Assembly: GCF_000430525.1 (NCBI RefSeq)
Contig: NZ_KE387156.1
Location: 1 to 64,000, forward strand
Length of the DNA: 64,000 nucleotides
Reading direction: 5' to 3'
From: Prevotella corporis DSM 18810 = JCM 8529
Lineage (GTDB): Bacteria; Bacteroidota; Bacteroidia; Bacteroidales; Bacteroidaceae
Positions within the stretch are counted from its first letter, which is position 1. Each line of letters opens with the position of its first letter. The translations under genes were made by a program, and so were the position numbers. Positions 24,656 through 34,272 of the stretch are shown piece by piece. The notes under the pieces were generated by a model that saw only the letters and a program-made list of their open reading frames with translations, had not been told where the DNA came from and made no database searches.

Positions 24656-24661
24656 AGCGTC

Positions 24662-26005
24662 ATGGAAAAGTCGAAGGAATTAATCTACGGACTGAATGAT
24701 CGTCCGCCATTGCAGGAAACACTCTTTGCTGCCGTTCAACATTTGCTGGCTATTTTCGTAGCCATCATCACACCTCCGCTCATCATCAGCTCTGCGCTGA
24801 AGTTCGATTTGGAGACCACTGGTTTTCTCGTTTCCATGTCATTGTTCGTTTCTGGTATAGCAACCTTCATACAATGTCGTCGCTTTGGGCCGGTTGGTGC
24901 AGGGCTTTTGTGCATCCAAGGCACATCGTTCTCTTTTATTAGCCCAATTATCGGAGCCGGAATGTTGGGTATGGTAAACGGAAAGGTGAATGTTGAACAG
25001 GCATTGGCCTATATTTTTGGGGCTTGTATGGTAGCTGCAGTAGTCGAAATGGTAGTCAGCCGCATTCTCCCCTATATGCGAAAGATTGTCACACCTCTCG
25101 TTTCAGGCATCGTTGTCACTCTCATCGGTATGTGTTTGGTTAAGGCTGGCATCAATTCGTGCGGTGGCGGTCAGTCGGCGATGGACGGTGGGACGTTCGG
25201 ATCTATGCAAAATCTTGGGTTGGCTCTGTTAGTGCTGATCTGTATCATCTTCTTCAATCGGTCGAACAATCGCTTTTTGCGCATGGCCTCTATCGTTTTG
25301 GGATTGATTATCGGATGTGTCGTTGCTTATTTTATGGGAATGATTGACTTCTCGCAGCTCAACGGAGCTGGAAGCATTAATGTGCCAGTGCCTTTTAAGT
25401 ATGGTCTGAATTTTGATGTTGGCTCAATTATTGGGCTTGGATTGATCTATCTGGTCACGGCCGTAGAAGCTTACGGCGACATCACTGCCAATTCGCTGAT
25501 TTCTGGCGAACCAGTCGATGGGCCGGTGTTCATGAAACGTGCTCAAGGGGGCATCCTTGCCGATGGCTTCAATTCGTTTTTGGCTGCAGTCTTTAACAGT
25601 TTCCCCAATTCTATCTTTGCTCAGAACAACGGAATGATACAGTTGACTGGCGTTGCCAGCCGATACGTGGGATATTTCATTGCTGGAGCACTCGTGTTAT
25701 TGGGGCTTTTCCCCGTGGTGGGTCAGTTCTTCTCGCTCATTCCAGACTGCGTGCTCGGCGGCGCTACGCTCTTGATGTTCGGTACTGTAGCAGCCGCAGG
25801 CATTCGCATAATAGCTTCTCATGATATCAATCGGAAAGCGGTTCTTGTGATGGCCATCAGCTTTGCCATTGGCCTGAGTGTGGAGATGGTTCCTGACATC
25901 CTGTCCCAAATGCCTGAGGTGATTCGCAATATTTTCTCAAGTGGGATAACCGCCGGCGGACTGACCGCCATCCTTGCAAATGCCTTTATCAGAATAAAAG
26001 AATAG
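24662..26005 (+). CDS. pbuX: Xanthine/uracil permease (nucleobase:cation symporter-2)
   Basis: This 447-residue inner-membrane protein has 12-14 hydrophobic segments and the NCS2 signatures: QHLLAIFVAIITPPLI near the N-terminus, QGTSFSFISPI, LIYLVTAVEAYGDITA with the substrate-site Glu, and NSFPNSIFAQNNGMI in the motif region near residue 310. Being directly after xpt, xanthine is the likeliest substrate, although uracil or urate cannot be excluded from sequence. Confidence 0.9.
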   Translation: MEKSKELIYGLNDRPPLQETLFAAVQHLLAIFVAIITPPLIISSALKFDLETTGFLVSMSLFVSGIATFIQCRRFGPVGAGLLCIQGTSFSFISPIIGAGMLGMVNGKVNVEQALAYIFGACMVAAVVEMVVSRILPYMRKIVTPLVSGIVVTLIGMCLVKAGINSCGGGQSAMDGGTFGSMQNLGLALLVLICIIFFNRSNNRFLRMASIVLGLIIGCVVAYFMGMIDFSQLNGAGSINVPVPFKYGLNFDVGSIIGLGLIYLVTAVEAYGDITANSLISGEPVDGPVFMKRAQGGILADGFNSFLAAVFNSFPNSIFAQNNGMIQLTGVASRYVGYFIAGALVLLGLFPVVGQFFSLIPDCVLGGATLLMFGTVAAAGIRIIASHDINRKAVLVMAISFAIGLSVEMVPDILSQMPEVIRNIFSSGITAGGLTAILANAFIRIKE

Positions 26006-26058
26006 GAGTTTCTGAAAAGATTTAGGGATTTACCCCTGTCATTTTGCAATATAATGTT

Positions 26059-26066
26059 TATCTTTG
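26059..26066 (+). promoter_or_regulatory. -7 element for the small membrane gene at 26.1 kb
   Basis: TATCTTTG at 26059-26066 matches TAnnTTTG. TTTG at 26043 is only 12 nt away, so the -33 element is not convincing. The predicted start near 26070 fits the ATG at 26120 and argues against the TTG/ATG at 26054. Confidence 0.5.
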
Positions 26067-26119
26067 CAGAGATAGACATAAGGGAAACATTAATGTTTCG
26101 TAAAGGAAAAGAAAGTATT

Positions 26120-26620
26120 ATGGCTGGAAATGGCAAGAAACATGGCTTCACCCACACCTTGACTTTCAAGGTATTGTGCAGCTTTGTCGTACTCTTCGTC
26201 CTGGGTTTGATCTACAATTTTATTGTTGCGGAGAACTCAGACATCTCGGAAGAGGAAAAAGAAGTTGAGGAACAGCGGAAGGCTGCACAAGATACGCTCG
26301 ATATAGTCGGCAATTATCTTTGGCCAGACATGAAGCCACGGACGGAAGATTTGTTGAGCGACGAGGAGAAAGCGAAGACCGAAGCTGACAAGAAGTCTAA
26401 CGAAGCGGCACAGAAAAAGGCTGCTCAGGGGGAACAAGGCTCACAAGACATCAATATGCCAAAGGTGAATCTACCCCCCGTTCCTACCCCCGCTGCCGAT
26501 CCTGTCCCAGGAGTTGCACCAGTAGCTACACCCAAAGCTACGAAACCAGGTGTCTCAATCCCAAGTGGTCCTACCATTGAGAAGTTGGAAGCCCCCAAGG
26601 TTGAGAAGATAGAGCAATAA
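26120..26620 (+). CDS. Single-span membrane protein with charged and proline-rich periplasmic part
   Basis: This 166-residue protein (start MAGNGKKHG; upstream ATGs at 26054 and 26093 lie at or near the predicted transcript start) has a basic N-terminus, a membrane span near residues 18-36, a Glu/Lys/Gln-rich helical region and a Pro/Val/Ala-rich tail (PTPAADPVPGVAPVATPKAT). The layout resembles the linker part of a TonB-like or periplasm-spanning adaptor, but no folded domain is visible. It is followed within 50 nt by two more envelope genes. I do not know its function. Confidence 0.6.
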   Translation: MAGNGKKHGFTHTLTFKVLCSFVVLFVLGLIYNFIVAENSDISEEEKEVEEQRKAAQDTLDIVGNYLWPDMKPRTEDLLSDEEKAKTEADKKSNEAAQKKAAQGEQGSQDINMPKVNLPPVPTPAADPVPGVAPVATPKATKPGVSIPSGPTIEKLEAPKVEKIEQ

Positions 26621-26657
26621 TACTTGCTTGCGCTTTTTTCATGAAACCTATTAGAAA

Positions 26658-26664
26658 AGGAGGT
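26658..26664 (+). promoter_or_regulatory. Canonical Shine-Dalgarno before the DUF4251 gene
   Basis: AGGAGGT lies 4 nt before the ATG at 26669. Strong Shine-Dalgarno sequences are uncommon in Bacteroidota, and most genes in this window have only A-rich leaders. Confidence 0.7.
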
Positions 26665-26668
26665 CGTT

Positions 26669-27193
26669 ATGAGGAAAATAATCCTTTTATTATTTGCAGT
26701 TGCCATATTGATGGGTTGTGCGACAACCTACTACGACTCTGAGGGTAATCCAGTTCCGAAGGAGCAAATGGCAGTGTTGAAGGCGAAAGCGGTACGTGCG
26801 CATTTGCAAGATCGTCGCTATCGTGTGTTTGTTGATCGGGTTTATCCCATGCGTGGTCCGTCTTATCCATTGCGCGACGACTGGGGAATAGAAGTCAGTG
26901 GTGATTCCGTTGGCTTATTCCTGCCTTATTTTGGCAGAGTCTTTCAAGTTCCCTATGGCAAGGGACTGGGGTTGAATCTCGTTTCGCCACTTGACTCATA
27001 CGAGGAGGAAACCATCAAGGACGGAGTTCGGGTGACAATGAGAACCCATTCGGAGGTAGAGAGTTTCCTCATCGTAATGGAGGCATATAATAATGCCACG
27101 GTTGATTTAACCGTCAGTCCAAGTGGAAGGGAGATAATAAGATTCTCCGGTGAGATGCAGCTCAACGATGTCTTCCGGATTGTTCAAAAGTAG
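26669..27193 (+). CDS. DUF4251 family lipoprotein
   Basis: This 174-residue lipoprotein has a lipobox ending at Cys17 (ILMGC). The mature part has the family pattern YRVFVDRVYPMRGPSYPL, GDSVGLFLPYFGRVF and GLNLVSPL, predicted mainly beta. Function is unknown; cell-envelope location follows from the lipobox. It lies 48 nt after the single-span protein and 4 nt before the TonB C-terminal protein, so the three are probably co-transcribed. Confidence 0.82.
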   Translation: MRKIILLLFAVAILMGCATTYYDSEGNPVPKEQMAVLKAKAVRAHLQDRRYRVFVDRVYPMRGPSYPLRDDWGIEVSGDSVGLFLPYFGRVFQVPYGKGLGLNLVSPLDSYEEETIKDGVRVTMRTHSEVESFLIVMEAYNNATVDLTVSPSGREIIRFSGEMQLNDVFRIVQK

Positions 27194-27197
27194 AATC

Positions 27198-28313
27198 ATG
27201 ACAAAGAAGTTAAACCTACTCTTCCTGTCGCTGCTGATAAGTGCTTTTGCCTTCTCGCAGTCGGCAGGAACTGTCGTTTCGGGGAATGCCTTTGCATATA
27301 AGGCGGAACATCATTTGTTTCAGAAAGGGAATAAGCTGACATTGGTCTCCCTGAATTTGGAGTGGCCGAGGGTGATAGACTATTCGAAGGCCGAGCCTTT
27401 GCAGCGATATCTCACATCATTTCTCTTTGGAGAGGAGACCCTATCTTTGGATGATGCCTGGGAAAGATTGTCTGCCGAATGCGGTAAGGAGATTTCATCC
27501 ATGCCTGAACACGGCGCAAAGGACATCGAGTACAAAGACATTCAGCTGAAGGTGCTTGATAGCCAGCAAGGGAAGTACATCTCCTTGTATGCCTATGTGC
27601 AAGAGAGAGATTCGACTGCCATCCGTTCGACCCATTCACATTATTTCACTTTCGACCTCATCAACAATAAAGTGTTGGGGCAGGATGATGTCTTTATCAA
27701 GTCAAAAGTTTGGTACAATACCGAATGGCGTTACGTTTTTGAAGAGGCTTTGCAGCAGACATTGGTAGTTGATCCAATGGAGACGGGAGAACTATGGCTC
27801 GACAGTGTGCCCAATCAGTTCTATTTGAAGAACGCCGCTGCCTATCTCATGGTGAAAGGCTCTCCGGGGAGGAACAGCTATTCAGTTCTCGGACTTGACG
27901 TGCTGGTCCCACTGTTAACAAAAAGGTTCAAAAAATGGTTGGCAATCAGTCCAGAGATTCATGTAGATGCAACTTTGATTTCTTCTGACTTGTTCGGAAA
28001 AGAAACGAATGTTGAGCCCAGTCCCGATACTCTGGCATCTTTTCCGGGCGGACGCAATGCATTTATAGTCTATTTGTCTAAGAATATTGACTATTCGCCT
28101 CCCGAAGGAGAGCAGATGGGTGGTCGTGTGACTGTGAGCTTCGTTGTCGATGAGAATGGCGCTCCGTCAGAATTCATAGTACTTACCCCTATAAATCCAG
28201 GTGTCAACAGATGTCTGATTGACGCATTGCGATTGATGCCAAAGTGGAATGCCGCGACAAAGGGTGGGAAAAAGGTCCGTTCGAGAGTGACTTATCCAAT
28301 TTCGTTGAATTGA
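27198..28313 (+). CDS. Exported protein with RsiV-like and TonB C-terminal domains
   Basis: This 371-residue protein starts at ATG 27198, where a clear signal peptide (MTKKLNLLFLSLLISAFAFS) begins. The middle, about residues 25-245, resembles the DUF3298/RsiV type (SHYFTFDLINNKVLGQDDVF). The last 85 residues form a TonB-type C-terminal domain, GGRVTVSFVVDENGAPSEF through MPKWNAATKGGKKVRSRVTYPI. Unlike classical TonB it has a cleavable-looking signal and no proline-rich spacer, so it may be a periplasmic or surface protein rather than an energy transducer. Confidence 0.75.
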   Translation: MTKKLNLLFLSLLISAFAFSQSAGTVVSGNAFAYKAEHHLFQKGNKLTLVSLNLEWPRVIDYSKAEPLQRYLTSFLFGEETLSLDDAWERLSAECGKEISSMPEHGAKDIEYKDIQLKVLDSQQGKYISLYAYVQERDSTAIRSTHSHYFTFDLINNKVLGQDDVFIKSKVWYNTEWRYVFEEALQQTLVVDPMETGELWLDSVPNQFYLKNAAAYLMVKGSPGRNSYSVLGLDVLVPLLTKRFKKWLAISPEIHVDATLISSDLFGKETNVEPSPDTLASFPGGRNAFIVYLSKNIDYSPPEGEQMGGRVTVSFVVDENGAPSEFIVLTPINPGVNRCLIDALRLMPKWNAATKGGKKVRSRVTYPISLN

Positions 28314-28374
28314 TAGCGGAAGTTTTTTGCTGAGTTCATCAGCTACTGGTCGAATTATACAGTACAGTCATCAA

Positions 28375-28479
28375 CGAATGGTCAGCGTTCGCAATGCGGA
28401 AGCTGACCTTTTGTCTTTCAAAAGCTCACCTTTTGATTAGCAAAAGCTCACCTTTTGTAGAGTTGTCTCTATGGAGCTG
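28375..28479. repeat. 22-nt phased palindromic array D (5 units)
   Basis: Cores GTCAG (28381), CTGAC (28403), CTCAC (28425), CTCAC (28447) and CTATG (28469) keep an exact 22-nt phase. Two units are the perfect hairpin CAAAAG-CTCAC-CTTTTG and are separated by a 5-nt spacer (ATTAG); this is the best preserved locus. The array sits in the 393-bp convergent gap between the TonB-like gene and lpxA. The gap also holds the lpxA terminator. Confidence 0.85.
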
Positions 28480-28640
28480 ACTATTAATCGGTTACAAGAT
28501 AGGAGAAAATGCCAGATGCACATGTTCGGCCTTTTCCGTGTTCCACGCGTTGAATTGTCGGTTTTGGTGAATGATCCTCTCATTGGTTACATGGTTCTAA
28601 TGATCGATGAGGGCTGATTGGCAGATTTGTCTTAAATCGG

Positions 28641-28675
28641 CCAACAAGAAAGGACTAACCTTGTGGTCAGCCCTT
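28641..28675 (-). terminator. Terminator of lpxA
   Basis: On the minus strand AAGGGCTGACC pairs with GGTTAGTCCTT over 11 bp (two G-U) around loop ACAA, followed by the T-rich TCTTGTTGG. It begins about 30 nt after the lpxA stop. Confidence 0.65.
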
Positions 28676-28706
28676 GGCTCATTATCAATTAAATCAGTTA
28701 TGAAAA

Positions 28707-29489
28707 TTATAATTTACTGATGATTCCTTTCTTGGTGCTGCGGATAAACTCCACAATATTCTGAATTTCTGGAGAGTCAGGTACCTGTTGTGTGACCTGA
28801 ATGCAGGCATCGAAAATAGATGTCTGTCCATGAAAAATCAAGCGGTAGGCATTTGCAATATGCTTCTTCACCTTCTCATCAATTCCGAGCGTATCGCACA
28901 TGATACTATTTAAACCGTTATATTTTACTGGCGAACCACCCGCTACAATATAAGGTGGAATGTCGCGTCCGAAGGTCGTGCTTGCCTGAACAGTTGCAGC
29001 CTCTCCGACGCGGGTTTGTGCTTTCTGAATGACACCCGACGAGAAGATGACTCGGTTGCCTATCTCACAGTCGCCAGAAATCTTCACTCCGTAGCCCAAA
29101 ACGCAGTTGTCGCCCAGCTTGGTGTCATGGCTGATGTGTGCACCCTCCATCAAGAAGTTGTTGGAGCCTATCACTGTCTGGCAACCTCTGTGGGTGGCGC
29201 GATTGATGACTACGTTCTCACGGATGATATTGTTGTCACCCATGATGAGCTCACTCTTCTCACCCACGAAATTGAAGTCTTGTGGCAATGCCCCAATTAC
29301 TGACCCTTGGTGTATTTTATTTCCATTTCCTATTCGTGTTCCATTCAATATGCTCACGAACGGGAATACGATGCAGTTGTCACCTATGACAACATCGTCC
29401 TCTATATAGACAAACGGGAAAATCTTGCAGCCGTCTCCAATCTTGGCTTTAGGAGATATTTCCGCCCTTGCACTGATGTCACTACTCAT
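28707..29489 (-). CDS. lpxA: LpxA-like acyl-ACP--UDP-N-acetylglucosamine O-acyltransferase
   Basis: LpxA adds a hydroxyacyl chain to UDP-GlcNAc, the first step of lipid A synthesis, in the cytoplasm. The 260-residue protein is built of left-handed beta-helix hexapeptide repeats (residues 1-190), has the catalytic histidine in GAHISHDTKLG, DIPPYIVAGGSPVKYNGLN and the helical LpxA C-terminus. In many Bacteroidales the main lpxA lies beside lpxC/fabZ and lpxD; this copy follows an RND efflux set (89 nt after the outer-membrane gene), so it may be a second paralogue. Confidence 0.83.
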   Translation of the reverse strand: MSSDISARAEISPKAKIGDGCKIFPFVYIEDDVVIGDNCIVFPFVSILNGTRIGNGNKIHQGSVIGALPQDFNFVGEKSELIMGDNNIIRENVVINRATHRGCQTVIGSNNFLMEGAHISHDTKLGDNCVLGYGVKISGDCEIGNRVIFSSGVIQKAQTRVGEAATVQASTTFGRDIPPYIVAGGSPVKYNGLNSIMCDTLGIDEKVKKHIANAYRLIFHGQTSIFDACIQVTQQVPDSPEIQNIVEFIRSTKKGIISKL

Positions 29490-29578
29490 GTTTTTGGCCT
29501 CCGACCTCTGATATCAGAGGTGCCAAACCTGCTGACCGGAGTTTTATGTTGGTAGTTCTTTATGTTTAATGTCTCTGT

Positions 29579-30964
29579 TTATTTAGCTCCACCACCTAAA
29601 GCGTAGTATAGGTTTACGATAGCCTGCAGTTTGGCAAACTGGTCCTGAACCTGCGATATCTCAGCGTTAAGGAGACTCTGCTGGGCGGTGATGACCTCAA
29701 GATAGCTGCTCGAACTTTGTTGGTAAAGCAGTTGCGTATGCTCTACGTTTTTCTTCAGAACATCAATCTGCTGGGTGTACATTTGGTTTTTCTCCTCAGC
29801 TGAATTGTAAGCCACAAGAGCGTTGCTCACCTCTGAACCAGCCGTGAGAATGCTGTTCTGCCATGTGTTGTAGGCTTGCTTGTATTGGTCCTCGGCTACT
29901 CGTAGCCCAGCTTTGAGTTTGCCTTGCATGAAAATAGGCTGTGTGAGACTTGCTACGGCACTCAACAATAGTTTTGCAGGATTCACCAGACCGTTACCGT
30001 TGCTCCATCCGCCGTTTGGCGATATGCTTAGCGATGGGTAAAACCGACTGCGAGCAATCTGTATGTTGTAGAAACATTGCGCCAAGGCCATCTCGTTGGC
30101 ATGTACGTCGGCGCGGTTGCTCAGCATTTCAACGCCGATTCCACCCGACAGGTTGCGCGGAAGGCTTTGTCCGTCCAATGTGCCTCGTGCGATGCTGTGG
30201 GCAGGCTCGCCCATGAGCAAACTCAAGGAATTCTCAACCTCTCGGATTTGCCGTTTGATATCGGTAGCCTGTGTCTGTACACCAAAATAAGCGGCTTGAG
30301 CACTCTGTACGCTGGTTGAACGTGCGCGTCCGAAATCCATCTGAAGCTGCATCATGTCCCATGTGTTCTTTGTCAAGTCAGACATATTGGTGACAATTTC
30401 GTTCTGGCGGTCAAGCATTAACAAGGTGTAGTAGAGATTCGCAATATTGCAGATCAATCCTGTCTGAACAGCAACTTTGTAGTCGTGCATCTGAATCAGG
30501 GCCATTTGCGTTGCTTTCTTCTGATTGCGCAATTTGCCGAACAGGTCTATATCCCAGCTGGCTGCGATGGGCAGCACGTAAGACTTGGTTGCTTCCGTGT
30601 GTGAGCCAAAATGGGTAATCGTTCCTTGTGGAGCGAACACGACGGAAGGCAGAAACGATAGCTTGGCTGCTTTCAACTGCTGTTCGGCAATGTCGATGTT
30701 GAGCGCCGCATTCAGCAGGTTCGGATTATTGTTGAGGGCTCTCTCGATAATCGTCTGGAGATTAGGGTCAGTAAAAACGCTTCGCCATGGCAGATTACCG
30801 AAATCATTCGCACCCTCCAATGTTGCCTGGTTATTGACGGGGTCGCGAACAATACCATCGGCTTTCACCTCTGGTCGCTCATAAGTGCCGTACAGACTTT
30901 TGCAGCTGGTCAGTGACAGGGCTGCAAAGCCTATGATGATAATATTTATTTTTATATTTTTCAT
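29579..30964 (-). CDS. Outer-membrane efflux lipoprotein (TolC/OprM-like)
   Basis: This 461-residue protein is the outer-membrane channel of the RND system encoded just upstream. It has a lipobox ending at Cys21 (LSLTSC), then the NodT/OprM-type N-terminus and two repeats rich in heptad-like helices (IAEQQLKAAKLSFLPS and YQQSSSSYLEVITAQQSLLN), each followed by barrel strands. It lies 25 nt after the RND permease gene. A trimeric tunnel is expected. Confidence 0.92.
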   Translation of the reverse strand: MKNIKINIIIIGFAALSLTSCKSLYGTYERPEVKADGIVRDPVNNQATLEGANDFGNLPWRSVFTDPNLQTIIERALNNNPNLLNAALNIDIAEQQLKAAKLSFLPSVVFAPQGTITHFGSHTEATKSYVLPIAASWDIDLFGKLRNQKKATQMALIQMHDYKVAVQTGLICNIANLYYTLLMLDRQNEIVTNMSDLTKNTWDMMQLQMDFGRARSTSVQSAQAAYFGVQTQATDIKRQIREVENSLSLLMGEPAHSIARGTLDGQSLPRNLSGGIGVEMLSNRADVHANEMALAQCFYNIQIARSRFYPSLSISPNGGWSNGNGLVNPAKLLLSAVASLTQPIFMQGKLKAGLRVAEDQYKQAYNTWQNSILTAGSEVSNALVAYNSAEEKNQMYTQQIDVLKKNVEHTQLLYQQSSSSYLEVITAQQSLLNAEISQVQDQFAKLQAIVNLYYALGGGAK

Positions 30965-30989
30965 TACATCAATCTTTTATCAATAGCCA

Positions 30990-33900
30990 TTATTGTTCCA
31001 ACGTATAATCACCAGTAGGACCGTTGACGTATTGTTTCAGCTCCTTGGCAACTTCCTGATTGTCCTCGTCAGCAAATACTATCGGCTTGAATTTCTCCTG
31101 CAAATACTCGAAGATTACGAATAATGCAGGAACAACAAATACCTGACAGAGTGTGCCAATCAACATGCCTCCTACAGCAGCTGCGCCCAATGTCTGGTTG
31201 CCATTGTGCCCAACGCCACTCGCAAACATCAGAGGCAATAGGCCTACAATCATGGCAAGTGAGGTCATGAGGATAGGACGGAGACGGGCGCCTGCACCAA
31301 GAATGGCCGCGTATTTAATGGCCATACCCGTTCGGCGGCGCTCCAGTGCGAACTCGACAATCAAAATAGCATTCTTGGCCAACAGACCAATCAGCATGAT
31401 GAGCGAGATTTGCATGTAGATATCATTGTTATGTCCGAATAGTTGAGTGAAAATGAATGCTCCTGCCAAACCAAAAGGAATGGATAAAACTACCGCTAAT
31501 GGCAGAATGTAACTCTCGTATTGAGCGCTCAGAATCAAATAGACAAATACCAAGCATAAGGCGAAGATGATACCTGTCGAGTTGGATGACTCCTGTTCTG
31601 AACGTGTCAAACCAGAAAACTCGTAGCCGTAGCCCTGTGGCAACTTCTCTGCTGCAACTTCTTCTACCGCCTTGATGGCATCGCCCGATGAATAGCCGTC
31701 GGCCGTTTGTACGTTCACGGTGATTGAAGTGAACAAGTTGAAGCGTGAAATGTTGGAAGGTCCATAAACACGGCGGAGTGTGCAGAACTCACTCACTGGT
31801 GCCATACCGCCGGGGGTACGAACATAGATGCTGTTCAAGCCGCTTTCATTGATTCGGCTCTCGACTGTTCCCTGAATCATCACTCGGAACAGTTTGCCGT
31901 AAGCGTTGAAGTTCGATGCATACATACCGCCGTAGTAACCTTGGAGCACAGAGAGGACTGCTGCGGGGGATGTTCCAGCCTGTTTGGTCTTCGCAACATC
32001 CACATCTACCATATACTGAGGATAATTAGGATTATATGAGGTCATCGCATTGCTGATTTCAGGGCGTTCTTTCAATGCTTTCAAATAATCCTGTGTGATT
32101 TTGAAGAACTTGTTCAAGTCTCCACCAGTCTTGTCCTGCATGGAAAGGTTGAGACCGTTTGACATGGCAAAACCTGGCACCATTGGAGGTGCAAAAGCAA
32201 GAACCTGGGCACCTTTTATACTTGCGGTCTGCTTGTAGATCATTCCCAAAATCATGTTCGATGATGTTGGATCGATGAATAAACCAGCTATGCCTGCACC
32301 GTTGAACACTGAGGATATACGGTCGAAGAGCCCATATTTGCGATCCTCGAACGGTTTCAGCTTCACAATAAAAGTAGCTTGGTTAGAACCTTGACCTGCG
32401 ATAAAATTGTAACCAACCAATTGTACACGGCTTTCCACGTATGGATTGCTGGCGAGCATCTTATCAATGCGGTCGGTTACCTGCTGAGTCTCGTTCTGTG
32501 ACATACCAGGCTCCAACGAAACGGTTGCAAAGAGCACTCCTGTGTCTTCGTCAGGCACAAGGCCAGTTTTGGTGAACGTCATCGTCAGTACCAAAACCAC
32601 AATGCCAACGATGACGGATACACTGGTTATCAATCTGTGTCCAATCAATTTCTCAACACCATTTTTATACTTAGTGTTGATTTTATCGAACTGTGTGTTG
32701 AATGCCATGTGGAATCTGTCGATTGTTGACATTTTCTTGCTTTCCTGTTCTTCATTGTGAGGCTTTAGGAACATGGCACATAGTGCAGGGGATAGTGTTA
32801 GGGCATTGATGGCTGAAATAATGATGGATACAGCCATGGTCACACCAAACTCACGATAGAATGTTCCTGATGTACCACTCATGAATGAAACAGGGACGAA
32901 TACGGCAGCCATTACCAATGTTATGGAAATGATGGCGCCTGAAATCTCGTTCATTGCATCAATAGAGGCTGACAGTGCGTCTTTATAGCCCAAATCCAAT
33001 TTGGCATGGACTGCCTCTACTACCACAATGGCGTCATCAACCACAATAGCAATGGCCAAAAGCAAGGCTGAAAGTGTCAGCAAGTTGATGGAAAATCCGA
33101 ACATCCATAGGAAAAAGAAGGTTCCTATCAAGGCCACTGGCACGGCGATCATTGGTATCAGGGTTGAACGAAAGTCTTGCAAGAACACATAGACAACGAT
33201 GAACACCAAAACAAATGTCAAGAAAAGAGTGAAGATAACCTCTTCGATAGAAGCAAAAAGGAACTCTGTCACATCCTGTTGGATTGTGATTTTCATTCCA
33301 GGAGGCATGTTCTTTTGTACCTCAGCCAATGCCTCTTTAACGTCGCTTGCTATTTGAGTCGCATTCGAACCTGCAATCTGCTGAACCATACCGACGACAC
33401 CCGGCTGGTTATTGTTTTTCATTGAAACGGAGTATTGTAATCCTCCCAATTCAATATCAGCAACATCCTTTAAGTGAAGTGTTTGTCCGTTCTTATTGTT
33501 TGATATGATAATGTTTCCGTATTCTTGCTCTGTCTTTAGGCGTCCCTTATAACGCATGATGTATTCATACTTCATGTCGCTCTGCTCGCCGAACGCTCCG
33601 GGAGCAGCCTCAATATTCTGCTCGGCCAATGCGCCAGAGATGTCTGTGGGAACAAGGCCGTATTGTTTCATCTTATCAGGTTTCAGCCAAATACGCATCG
33701 AATAATTCTTCATACCAGGGGTCTGCACATCACCAACTCCATTGATACGTTTCAATAGCGGTATCACGTTGATGTTGTTGTAGTTGGTGAGGAATTCGTC
33801 GTCATATCTTCCGTCATCTGTTGTCAACGAGTAAAGAACGACATTTGAGGTCTGACGTTTCGAAACGATAACCCCGACGCGATTCACTTCCGCTGGTAGC

Positions 33901-34253
33901 AAAGCTTGTGCTTGAGACACACGGTTCTGAACGTTAACGGAAGCCATATCGGGGTCTGAACCTTGCTTGAAATACACCGTAATCTGTGCCATGCCGTTAT
34001 TAGTGGCTGTAGATTGTATGTAAGTCATGTTTTCCACACCGTTGATGCTTTCTTCCAGTGGGGTGATGACGGAGTTGAGGACTGTCTGTGCGTCAGCTCC
34101 CTGGTAGGAAGTCCATACAGAAATTGTTGGCGGGGCTATATCTGGATACTGTTCAATCGGAAGCGATATCAAGCCTATCGTACCCAGAAGCACGAAGAAA
34201 ATTGACACCACGGTTGACAGTACCGGACGCTTTATAAAGTTAGTAAATGTCAT
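30990..34253 (-). CDS. RND efflux transporter, HAE1 family (AcrB-like)
   Basis: This 1087-residue inner-membrane pump has twelve hydrophobic segments in the RND 1+5+1+5 pattern and two large periplasmic loops. The proton-relay Asp pair is in AIVVDDAIVVVEAV (TM4), and the N-terminal RPVLSTVVSI and IEQYPDIAPP are family marks. HAE1 pumps export hydrophobic drugs, bile salts or detergents with proton uptake. It lies 19 nt after the adaptor gene. Substrate is not predictable. Confidence 0.95.
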   Translation of the reverse strand: MTFTNFIKRPVLSTVVSIFFVLLGTIGLISLPIEQYPDIAPPTISVWTSYQGADAQTVLNSVITPLEESINGVENMTYIQSTATNNGMAQITVYFKQGSDPDMASVNVQNRVSQAQALLPAEVNRVGVIVSKRQTSNVVLYSLTTDDGRYDDEFLTNYNNINVIPLLKRINGVGDVQTPGMKNYSMRIWLKPDKMKQYGLVPTDISGALAEQNIEAAPGAFGEQSDMKYEYIMRYKGRLKTEQEYGNIIISNNKNGQTLHLKDVADIELGGLQYSVSMKNNNQPGVVGMVQQIAGSNATQIASDVKEALAEVQKNMPPGMKITIQQDVTEFLFASIEEVIFTLFLTFVLVFIVVYVFLQDFRSTLIPMIAVPVALIGTFFFLWMFGFSINLLTLSALLLAIAIVVDDAIVVVEAVHAKLDLGYKDALSASIDAMNEISGAIISITLVMAAVFVPVSFMSGTSGTFYREFGVTMAVSIIISAINALTLSPALCAMFLKPHNEEQESKKMSTIDRFHMAFNTQFDKINTKYKNGVEKLIGHRLITSVSVIVGIVVLVLTMTFTKTGLVPDEDTGVLFATVSLEPGMSQNETQQVTDRIDKMLASNPYVESRVQLVGYNFIAGQGSNQATFIVKLKPFEDRKYGLFDRISSVFNGAGIAGLFIDPTSSNMILGMIYKQTASIKGAQVLAFAPPMVPGFAMSNGLNLSMQDKTGGDLNKFFKITQDYLKALKERPEISNAMTSYNPNYPQYMVDVDVAKTKQAGTSPAAVLSVLQGYYGGMYASNFNAYGKLFRVMIQGTVESRINESGLNSIYVRTPGGMAPVSEFCTLRRVYGPSNISRFNLFTSITVNVQTADGYSSGDAIKAVEEVAAEKLPQGYGYEFSGLTRSEQESSNSTGIIFALCLVFVYLILSAQYESYILPLAVVLSIPFGLAGAFIFTQLFGHNNDIYMQISLIMLIGLLAKNAILIVEFALERRRTGMAIKYAAILGAGARLRPILMTSLAMIVGLLPLMFASGVGHNGNQTLGAAAVGGMLIGTLCQVFVVPALFVIFEYLQEKFKPIVFADEDNQEVAKELKQYVNGPTGDYTLEQ

Positions 34254-34272
34254 ATTTTTCCAGTTTTAACTG

